A stretch of 64,000 nt of DNA. Source: a virus. The position numbers and the translations under genes are program-made. The notes under the pieces were generated by a model. The model ran no database searches and had not been told where the DNA came from. It worked only from the letters and a program-made list of their open reading frames with translations. Shown here in pieces: positions 7,960-12,592 of this stretch. The stretch lies in the IMG/VR virus record IMGVR_UViG_3300049793_000366, positions 310,865 through 374,864 of that record; one strand, 5' to 3'. The first letter of the stretch is position 1. Each line of letters opens with the position of its first letter.

Positions 7960-8576
7960 TGATAACTACTGATGATATCTTAACCGAAGATTACCTATTA
8001 AAGATTATTAGGGATCCTTCGCTTATAAAAGCTGATTGGAGAGATTTAAAACTGAGGTTGATGTTATCAGACATCGACTCTCAGTTAATTCCTGATATAG
8101 ATAGTATAAGGTATAAACAAGATTCTTTCTTTAAGAGAGAAGAACACTATTGGAGTATAGCATCGAAAGTTCGTATTGGTATTATAACTGGTTCTCTATC
8201 ATTGAAAGCATTTGGATTTATCAGCAGAGCGGCTAAAGATGTTGATATTATAGTAAGTGATAGAGTAAAGGTAAAAGATTTAAATTTGAATCAACATAGA
8301 TATCCAGAATCAGATAGTGATTTAGAATCATTGGGTTATATATCATTTACGAAGTCTGGAATCTTCGGTAGTGTTAAGGGAATGTACGAAGTTGACTTCT
8401 TCGAGAATAAAAATGCAACGTTCATTGAGAAAGATGGTTTAAAATTTCATCACCCATTTGAAGTAATGGATAAGAAATTACAAATATTACAGAACAGAGG
8501 AACTAGCGATAGAGTTAAAGATATACAGGACTTTTATAGCTTTCGTAATGTTTTAAGAAAAAAATATTTAGTCTGA
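7959..8576 (+). CDS. Nucleotidyltransferase-like protein, 205 aa
   Basis: Residues about 73-95 read GSLSLKAFGFISRAAKDVDIIV. This is the G-S...D-x-D signature of minimal nucleotidyltransferases such as the AbiEii type. The second part has HHPFEVMDKKLQIL and SDRVKDIQDF, similar to the lysine-rich second half of those enzymes. Such proteins transfer nucleotides to proteins or tRNA. The gene lies immediately before the tRNA island, so a tRNA-directed role is possible but inferred. It starts at the stop of the upstream gene. Confidence 0.55.
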   Translation: MITTDDILTEDYLLKIIRDPSLIKADWRDLKLRLMLSDIDSQLIPDIDSIRYKQDSFFKREEHYWSIASKVRIGIITGSLSLKAFGFISRAAKDVDIIVSDRVKVKDLNLNQHRYPESDSDLESLGYISFTKSGIFGSVKGMYEVDFFENKNATFIEKDGLKFHHPFEVMDKKLQILQNRGTSDRVKDIQDFYSFRNVLRKKYLV

Positions 8577-8578
8577 AA

Positions 8579-8594
8579 CCTTTGTGTACAAAGG
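8579..8594 (+). terminator. Weak hairpin after the nucleotidyltransferase gene
   Basis: CCTTTG, a 4-nt loop TGTA and CAAAGG form a perfect 6-bp stem 2 nt after the stop codon. There is no T-tract, so it may be an mRNA 3' end or processing hairpin and not an intrinsic terminator. Confidence 0.35.
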
Positions 8595-8630
8595 AAAGTC
8601 CAAAAAAGATTGAATAAAATTGAAAATAAA

Positions 8631-8662
8631 TTTGCAAAACGTATTTTAGTGTTGTATATTTG
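8631..8662 (+). promoter_or_regulatory. Bacteroidota-type promoter P2 (tRNA-Met)
   Basis: TTTG at 8631-8634, a 20-nt spacer and TATATTTG at 8655-8662, 85 nt before the first tRNA gene. Confidence 0.75.
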
Positions 8663-8747
8663 TACTCAGAAAGAAAAAAATAAAAATTTTATTTTTCTTC
8701 ATTAAACAACAAAAGGGAGAAATAAAATATAATATATATAAACATAT

Positions 8748-8819
8748 TGCGGGATAGAGCAGGGGTAGCTCGCTAGGCTCATAACCTAGAGGTCGGGTGT
8801 TCGAATCACCCTCCCGCTA
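8748..8819 (+). tRNA. tRNA-Met (CAT), initiator-like
   Basis: A complete cloverleaf with anticodon loop CTCATAA. Acceptor positions 2-7 pair fully but 1-72 is a T-T mismatch, a feature of initiator tRNAs. The anticodon stem lacks the usual run of three G-C pairs. CCA is not encoded. Confidence 0.85.
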
Positions 8820-8880
8820 CAAAGAATACAAAAATATCAGTCTGGGAATCAGGACTTTAAAAGAAAAAGTAAAATTTTTC

Positions 8881-8911
8881 TTGACAATCTGAAACTTTCA
8901 CCTTATATTTG
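8881..8911 (+). promoter_or_regulatory. Bacteroidota-type promoter P3 (translation island leader)
   Basis: TTG at 8881-8883, a 20-nt spacer and TATATTTG at 8904-8911. It drives the leader region with the small Thr/Asn-rich ORF and, beyond the terminator at 9181-9212, the tRNA and synthetase genes. Confidence 0.75.
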
Positions 8912-9024
8912 CGTAAAAATAAAGAAGTTGTTTACCTCACAAACATCAGATATAGTACGAGGTCTTGATTGAAAAAACAACTCTTAAGGAATTTAATAAC
9001 AAAAACTGAATAAATAAAATAGTA

Positions 9025-9156
9025 ATGAAAACTCTAACAGTAAATATGAATCTAAATAATACCATGACAACGGTGGTGAATATTACGTTATGTAATATTA
9101 GACCGGAATCTGGGTTAGTTCCTATTTGCCTAAAAGAGAAAGATATCATGCGATAA
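9025..9156 (+). CDS. Thr/Asn-rich leader peptide, 43 aa
   Basis: ATG 9025 to TAA 9154. The first 24 residues contain six Thr and six Asn. All four Thr codons are used and all Asn codons are AAT. ORFs of this type act as leader peptides where ribosome stalling at scarce amino acids selects antitermination. Genes downstream of the terminator include tRNA-Asn, three tRNA-Thr, ThrRS and AsnRS. The peptide itself has no other recognisable feature. Confidence 0.5.
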   Translation: MKTLTVNMNLNNTMTTVVNITLCNIRPESGLVPICLKEKDIMR

Positions 9157-9180
9157 CTTATTCACAAGCAAAAAGCTCTA

Positions 9181-9212
9181 AACCCAGATTCATAAAGAAT
9201 CTGGGTTTTTTT
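9181..9212 (+). terminator. Strong intrinsic terminator in the leader
   Basis: AACCCAGATTC (9181-9191), a 5-nt loop, GAATCTGGGTT (9197-9207) and a run of seven T. It ends 2 nt before the next tRNA gene, so tRNA expression from P3 must pass it. Confidence 0.85.
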
Positions 9213-9214
9213 AT

Positions 9215-9290
9215 GCCTATATAGTCCAACAAGAGCAGAGACAGTCGGCTTAAAATCGACACAGTAAGGGTTCGAACCCCTTTATAGGCA
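9215..9290 (+). tRNA. tRNA with Leu anticodon TAA, short variable loop
   Basis: Acceptor GCCTATA pairs with TATAGGC and A73 follows. The anticodon loop is CTTAAAA. The variable region is only 5 nt, unlike normal class II Leu tRNAs. The D-stem is GTC/GAC, shared with the tRNA at 10155. Confidence 0.75.
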
Positions 9291-9300
9291 CAACATATAA

Positions 9301-9372
9301 GGATCAGTAGCTCAGTGGTAGAGCAAGTGACTGTTAATCACTAGGTCGTAGGTTCAAGCCCTACCTGGTCCT
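9301..9372 (+). tRNA. tRNA-Asn (GTT)
   Basis: A canonical class I cloverleaf with anticodon loop CTGTTAA and T-loop TTCAAGC. Base 73 is T, unusual for Asn. Confidence 0.9.
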
Positions 9373-9380
9373 CAAAAAAT

Positions 9381-9459
9381 AGGTATGTACCGAGCCACAC
9401 TGATAATGTGGATATTCGTAGCGGTGTTGTAAACGTGGGTTCAAATCCCACCTTACCTA
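9381..9459 (+). tRNA. Aberrant tRNA, apparent anticodon GAT
   Basis: Acceptor (with one mismatch) and T-arm are good. The arm CCACA-CTGATAA-TGTGG is the same as in the canonical tRNA-Ile at 9819. Only about 4 nt remain where the D-arm should be, and about 23 nt lie between the anticodon and T-arms. It may be a rearranged or decayed tRNA, or an unusual D-arm-less form. Confidence 0.5.
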
Positions 9460-9467
9460 CAAAAAAT

Positions 9468-9540
9468 GCCTGAATAGCTCAGTTGGTAGAGCGTCTGATT
9501 TGTAATCAGAAGGTCGTCGGTTCGAACCCGGCTTTAGGCT
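9468..9540 (+). tRNA. tRNA-Thr (TGT)
   Basis: A canonical cloverleaf with anticodon stem TCTGA/TCAGA and loop TTTGTAA. Confidence 0.9.
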
Positions 9541-9550
9541 CAAGTTAAAT

Positions 9551-9630
9551 GCCCAGATGGTGGAATGGTAGACACGCTGGTCTAAGAAGCCAGTGCTTTT
9601 AGCGTGAGAGTTCAAGTCTCTCTTTGGGTA
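9551..9630 (+). tRNA. tRNA-Leu (AAG)
   Basis: Anticodon loop CTAAGAA, a class II variable arm of about 12 nt with GCT/AGC stem, and A73. Confidence 0.85.
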
Positions 9631-9643
9631 CGAAATAAAATAT

Positions 9644-9717
9644 GCACTCGTGGTCTAACGGACAAGGGCGAGAGTTTTCTAAACTCTAAGGTGGGGGTTC
9701 GATTCCCTCCGAGTGTA
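9644..9717 (+). tRNA. tRNA-Arg (TCT)
   Basis: Anticodon stem AGAGT/ACTCT with loop TTTCTAA; acceptor GCACTCG pairs with CGAGTGT. A cognate ArgRS is encoded at 14036. Confidence 0.9.
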
Positions 9718-9724
9718 CAAAAAT

Positions 9725-9813
9725 TGATGATTTGCCGTAGTTGGCCGAACGGTCCAGACTGTTAATCTGGTGAGCGTTATGCTCCGTCACAGGTTCGAAT
9801 CCTGTATCATCAG
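9725..9813 (+). tRNA. Class II tRNA with Asn anticodon GTT
   Basis: Acceptor TGATGAT pairs perfectly with ATCATCA and is followed by G73. Anticodon stem CCAGA/TCTGG carries loop CTGTTAA (GTT). The variable region is 18 nt with a GAGC/GCTC stem, as in Ser, Leu or Tyr tRNAs. Long arm plus G73 is a seryl-type body, while the anticodon is Asn. Charging identity is therefore uncertain. Confidence 0.8.
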
Positions 9814-9818
9814 CAAAT

Positions 9819-9892
9819 AGTCGGGTAGCTCAGTTGGTTAGAGCGCCACACTGATAATGTGGAGGTCGTGGGTTCAAGTCCCGCTCCGACTA
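9819..9892 (+). tRNA. tRNA-Ile (GAT)
   Basis: A canonical cloverleaf with D-arm GCTCAGTTGGTTAGAGC and loop CTGATAA. Confidence 0.92.
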
Positions 9893-9898
9893 CTAAAT

Positions 9899-9981
9899 GA
9901 CACCATGGCCGAGTGGAGCTGAAAAGCGATAGGCATCAGTCTGCAAAACTGATTACGGGGGTTCAAATCCCTCTGGTGTCT
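9899..9981 (+). tRNA. tRNA-Cys (GCA)
   Basis: Acceptor GACACCA pairs with TGGTGTC; loop CTGCAAA. The D-loop is unusually long (about 21 nt). Confidence 0.8.
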
Positions 9982-9988
9982 CAATGGG

Positions 9989-10052
9989 TTCGGTTTTAGT
10001 CCGAATATGATAAGATTACCTGAGGTAGAAATACTAATCAAGGGGCACCGAA
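9989..10052 (+). other. Structured spacer between tRNA genes
   Basis: TTCGGT (9989-9994) can pair with ACCGAA (10047-10052), enclosing GATTA/TAATC (10014-10018/10035-10039) with an inner TACC/GGTA. Alternatively TTCGG pairs with CCGAA at 10001-10005 to give a 5-bp, 7-nt anticodon-like hairpin. No T-arm is present, so it is not a tRNA. Confidence 0.35.
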
Positions 10053-10062
10053 AGAATTGAAT

Positions 10063-10147
10063 GGTTGGGTGGCGAAATTGGCAGTACGCGGTAGACTTAA
10101 AATCTACTGGTTTTAACACCGTGAGGGTTCAAGTCCCTCCCCGACTA
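10063..10147 (+). tRNA. tRNA-Leu (TAA), class II
   Basis: Anticodon stem GTAGA/TCTAC with loop CTTAAAA, variable arm of about 15 nt with GGT/ACC, and A73. A normal Leu body, in contrast to the short-arm TAA tRNA at 9215. Confidence 0.88.
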
Positions 10148-10154
10148 CAAATGC

Positions 10155-10229
10155 GCCTTCGTAGTCCAAACGCGCAGAGACATACGCCTTAGAAGCGTAG
10201 TGTTGTGGGTTCGAATCCCACCGAAGGTA
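10155..10229 (+). tRNA. tRNA with Leu anticodon TAG, short variable loop
   Basis: Anticodon stem TACGC/GCGTA with loop CTTAGAA and a 5-nt variable loop. D-stem GTC/GAC as in the tRNA at 9215. It decodes CUA and is not a suppressor. Confidence 0.78.
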
Positions 10230-10240
10230 CAAACATAAAT

Positions 10241-10312
10241 GCCCTGATGGCGTAACGGCAAGCGTTATTCTTTTACATGGAATAGGTAGTGGTTCGATTC
10301 CACTTCGGGGTA
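10241..10312 (+). tRNA. tRNA-Val (TAC)
   Basis: Acceptor GCCCTGA pairs with TCGGGGT; anticodon stem ATTCT/GGAAT with loop TTTACAT. Confidence 0.75.
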
Positions 10313-10318
10313 CAAAAT

Positions 10319-10393
10319 AGTTGCATAGCTCAGTTGGTTCAGAGCATCTGCCTTACAAGCAGAGGGTCGTTGGTTCGAATCCAACTGTGACTA
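10319..10393 (+). tRNA. tRNA-Val (TAC)
   Basis: A canonical cloverleaf with anticodon stem TCTGC/GCAGA and loop CTTACAA. Second Val TAC isoacceptor, unlike the one at 10241 in body sequence. Confidence 0.9.
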
Positions 10394-10401
10394 CAAAAAA
10401 T

Positions 10402-10474
10402 GCCCGTATGACGTAATCGGCAGTCGTACTTGTCTCAAAAGCAAGGTGTCTTGGTTCGAATCCAAGTATGGGTA
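10402..10474 (+). tRNA. tRNA with Leu anticodon CAA, short variable loop
   Basis: Acceptor GCCCGTA pairs with TATGGGT; loop CTCAAAA; variable loop of 4-5 nt; A73. A class I body for a Leu anticodon. Confidence 0.75.
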
Positions 10475-10477
10475 CTA

Positions 10478-10649
10478 AACCGAAAGAGATATGTAAGGAA
10501 TGACATATTCTTTCACATCAATGAAGTAATGAAGAATATTCGAATAGTTCGGATTTACTTTGAATGTGTGGGGTGATGAGAGTGGTTAAAGACCACAAGG
10601 GATGGAAACAGTCCTGATGTTTGACAAAGCTCATCGTACTCTTTTGGTT
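10478..10649 (+). ncRNA. Candidate structured RNA inside the tRNA array
   Basis: An 11-bp closing stem, AACCGAAAGAG (10478-10488) with CTCTTTTGGTT (10639-10649), has one G-T pair and encloses about 150 nt. Inside are ATATGT/ACATAT (10489-10494/10503-10508), AAGTAA/TTACTT (10524-10529/10555-10560) with an inner CGAA/TTCG, and GATGAG/CTCATC (10575-10580/10630-10635) holding GTGGT/ACCAC (10582-10586/10592-10596). It has no ORF and no tRNA features. Probably co-transcribed with the flanking tRNAs. Family unknown. Confidence 0.55.
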
Positions 10650-10653
10650 ATTT

Positions 10654-10727
10654 AGTCACATAGCTCAGTTGGTTAGAGCATTCCCTTGACATGGGAAAGG
10701 TCACAGGTTCGAATCCTGTTGCGACTA
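10654..10727 (+). tRNA. tRNA-Val (GAC)
   Basis: Anticodon stem TTCCC/GGGAA with loop TTGACAT; one acceptor mismatch. It starts 4 nt after the structured RNA. Confidence 0.88.
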
Positions 10728-10753
10728 CAAACATACATGAAGTACAAGTGTAT

Positions 10754-10828
10754 GGCGCAGTAGCTTAACTGGATATAGAGCATCTCTGTTTTAGGAGAAA
10801 GGTTTGGGTTCAAATCCCTTCTGTGTAA
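10754..10828 (+). tRNA. Degenerate tRNA, anticodon uncertain (Lys-like)
   Basis: D-arm AGCTTAACTGGATATAGAGC and T-loop TTCAAAT are present. The T-stem has only three pairs, the acceptor has mismatches, and the anticodon stem TCTCT/GGAGA leaves a 6-nt loop GTTTTA. It could be a decaying tRNA-Lys (TTT). Confidence 0.45.
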
Positions 10829-10835
10829 AATATTA

Positions 10836-10919
10836 GCCGATGTGGCTCAGTGGCGACAGCACTTGCCTTGTAAGCAAGTCGTGATAAACGCATCGGGGGT
10901 TCGAGTCCCTCCATCGGCT
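10836..10919 (+). tRNA. tRNA-Thr (TGT) with long variable region
   Basis: Acceptor GCCGATG pairs perfectly with CATCGGC, T73. Anticodon stem CTTGC/GCAAG with loop CTTGTAA. The variable region is about 16 nt, long for Thr, and contains CGT/ACG. Confidence 0.8.
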
Positions 10920-10934
10920 CATAAGAAGTGTAGT

Positions 10935-11007
10935 GCTGATATAGTTCAGTTGGTAGAACGCATCCTTGGTAGGGATGAGGTGACAGGTTCGATTCCCGTT
11001 ATCAGCT
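10935..11007 (+). tRNA. tRNA-Thr (GGT)
   Basis: A canonical cloverleaf with anticodon stem CATCC/GGATG and loop TTGGTAG. Confidence 0.92.
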
Positions 11008-11019
11008 CAAAGTAAAAAT

Positions 11020-11101
11020 GCCGTTGTGAACAGATGTGGTAATTGTGTTCGGCTCATATCCGAATTGGAAACTATTGTAGGTTCGAGTCCTACCAGCGGT
11101 A
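11020..11101 (+). tRNA. tRNA with CAT anticodon (Met or Ile2)
   Basis: Acceptor GCCGTTG pairs with CAGCGGT; anticodon stem TTCGG/CCGAA with loop CTCATAT. The variable region is about 12 nt. Elongator Met, or Ile if C34 is modified to lysidine. Confidence 0.75.
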
Positions 11102-11208
11102 CTAACAAATAAAAATAAACAAATAAAAAACAAGAAGACAATGGGAACGAAAATTTAGACCATAAGGAACTCGGAAAGCAATTAAATCTTTTTTGCTTTT
11201 CAGAAGAT

Positions 11209-12336
11209 GTGGGTAAGGGTCTACCACTATGGTTACCGAAAGGTGCTATAATAAGAGAGGAATTAATTTCTTATCTTAAAAAGATACAACTCAAAATGGG
11301 TTATCAAGGAGTAGTAAGTCCACATATAGCAAATGTTAAGCTATATAAAATATCAGGACACTACGACAAGTATAAGGATCACGCATTTGGAGAGATATGT
11401 TGTCCTGGTGAAGAAAGTTATATGCTTAAACCCATGAACTGCCCTCATCATTGTCAGATTTATAAAAGTGAACCTCGTTCTTATAGAGATTTACCTTTAA
11501 GATTTGCTGAGTTTGGACAAGTATATCGGTATGAAGATAGTGGTGCTGTTAATGGTTTATTACGAGTGCGAGGATTTTGTCAAGATGATGCTCACTTATT
11601 TTGTAGACCTGACCAAGTGAAGGTTGAAATTAACAACATAATTAAACTCGTTCTTTATGTACTGAATGAATTTGACTTTAAAGATTTTAAAGCTCAAATA
11701 TCTCTAAGAGATAGTTCTGATGATAAGTATATTGGGTCAGATGAAGTTTGGGAACAAGCGGAGTCAGCACTAATAGAAGCGGCTAAAGATAATGGATTAA
11801 ACTACAATATCGAAAAAGGTGAAGCCGCGTTTTATGGTCCTAAGATAGACTTCATGGTTAAGGATTGTTTGAATAGAGAATGGCAATTAGGGTCAATACA
11901 ATTAGACTATAACTTACCAGATAAGTTTGAGTTAGAATATATTGATTCGGAAGGGAAGCCGAGTAGACCAGTTATGATTCATAGAGCGCCATTTGGTTCT
12001 TTAGAAAGATTTATAGCAATTTTACTCGAACACTATCAAGGTAGATTACCATTTTGGTTATCACCAGAACAAGTGATGATTTTACCAATATCAGAAAAGT
12101 TTAATGATTTTTCAGATAGTATAAAGTCAAGATTATTTGATAGCGATATCAGAGCAGTTGTAGATAGTAGGAATGAAAGATTGCCTAAAAAAATAAAAGA
12201 TGCTCAATTAAATTATATCCCGTATATGATTGTGATTGGTCAGAAAGAAGTAGATAGTGGAATTTTATCAATTCGTTCAAGAGAAGGAAAAGAAGAAAAG
12301 ATTGATATTGATAGTTTCATTAAAAGTGTAAAATAA
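11209..12336 (+). CDS. thrS: Threonyl-tRNA synthetase, catalytic and anticodon domains only
   Basis: Class II synthetase core: motif 2 region RFAEFGQVYRYEDSG, then RVRGFCQDDAHLF, zinc ligands in KPMNCPHHCQIY, motif 3 GSLERFIAILLEHY, and a C-terminal anticodon domain (PEQVMILPISEKF onward). The N-terminal TGS and editing domains of cellular ThrRS are absent. The only standard start is GTG 11209, but the frame is open from 11119. It encodes LDHKELGKQLNLFCFSEDVG at 11155-11214, which matches the start of the conserved ThrRS core, with no ATG, GTG or TTG. An ATG at 11141 lies one frame off. Three tRNA-Thr genes lie just upstream. Confidence 0.88.
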   Translation: MGKGLPLWLPKGAIIREELISYLKKIQLKMGYQGVVSPHIANVKLYKISGHYDKYKDHAFGEICCPGEESYMLKPMNCPHHCQIYKSEPRSYRDLPLRFAEFGQVYRYEDSGAVNGLLRVRGFCQDDAHLFCRPDQVKVEINNIIKLVLYVLNEFDFKDFKAQISLRDSSDDKYIGSDEVWEQAESALIEAAKDNGLNYNIEKGEAAFYGPKIDFMVKDCLNREWQLGSIQLDYNLPDKFELEYIDSEGKPSRPVMIHRAPFGSLERFIAILLEHYQGRLPFWLSPEQVMILPISEKFNDFSDSIKSRLFDSDIRAVVDSRNERLPKKIKDAQLNYIPYMIVIGQKEVDSGILSIRSREGKEEKIDIDSFIKSVK

Positions 12337-12340
12337 TAAT

Positions 12341-12356
12341 TCCACCGAAAGGTGGA
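12341..12356 (+). terminator. GAAA-tetraloop hairpin after thrS
   Basis: TCCACC, loop GAAA, GGTGGA forms a 6-bp stem 5 nt after the stop. No T-tract, so it may be a processing or stability hairpin before the next tRNA. Confidence 0.45.
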
Positions 12357-12359
12357 TAT

Positions 12360-12432
12360 GCTCTCGTAGTTTAATGGAAAGAATCACACTTTCCTAAAGT
12401 GGCGGGTAGGGGTTCGAATCCCTTCGAGAGTA
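12360..12432 (+). tRNA. tRNA-Arg (CCT)
   Basis: Acceptor GCTCTCG pairs with CGAGAGT; anticodon loop TTCCTAA; stem has one outer mismatch. Confidence 0.8.
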
Positions 12433-12436
12433 CAAC

Positions 12437-12536
12437 GCCTGGGGAAGCTCTTAGTGGTAGGTAGCACTTCAGTAGCTTATATAACAGTCGGTTATGTGAC
12501 AGGAAGAGGGTGTCGGTTCAATCCCGACCTTGGGCG
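12437..12536 (+). tRNA. tRNA-like gene, about 100 nt, anticodon unresolved
   Basis: Acceptor GCCTGGG pairs with CTTGGGC and the T-arm GTCGG-TTCAATC-CCGAC is perfect. The anticodon part is expanded: CTTC/GAAG could enclose an inner ATAAC/GTTAT hairpin (12481-12495). It could be a tRNA with an insertion or a tRNA-like RNA. Confidence 0.5.
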
Positions 12537-12592
12537 CAATAAAAATAGAAGATTAAATAAATTAATGTCTAATAAAAATAAAAATAGAAACA

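Larger units (their letters stand above)
8918..9212 (+). promoter_or_regulatory. Candidate transcription attenuator leader
   Basis: The leader starts with a long hairpin: AGTTGTTT and ACCTC at 8926-8938 pair with GAGGT at 8959-8963 and AAACAACT at 8975-8982. It then holds a 43-codon ORF and ends in a strong terminator. GAATCTGGGTT occurs twice, at 9106-9116 inside the ORF and at 9197-9207 as the 3' arm of the terminator. Either copy can pair with AACCCAGATTC at 9181-9191, so an antiterminator and a terminator are mutually exclusive. A separate 8-bp hairpin lies at 9079-9099. This resembles amino acid attenuation; regulation by Thr or Asn tRNA charging is inferred. Confidence 0.55.

Noticed and set aside
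8918-9180. T-box riboswitch for the synthetase genes
   Set aside because: I see no T-box sequence or specifier loop, and Bacteroidota rarely use T-boxes. The leader ORF plus alternative hairpins is a better fit.
9989-10005. Ochre suppressor tRNA
   Set aside because: Only an anticodon-like hairpin is present; there is no T-arm or acceptor stem, and no sign of in-frame UAA use in the genes.
10155-10229. Stop-codon suppressor because the anticodon letters are TAG
   Set aside because: Anticodon 5'-TAG-3' reads CUA (Leu). An amber suppressor would need CTA.
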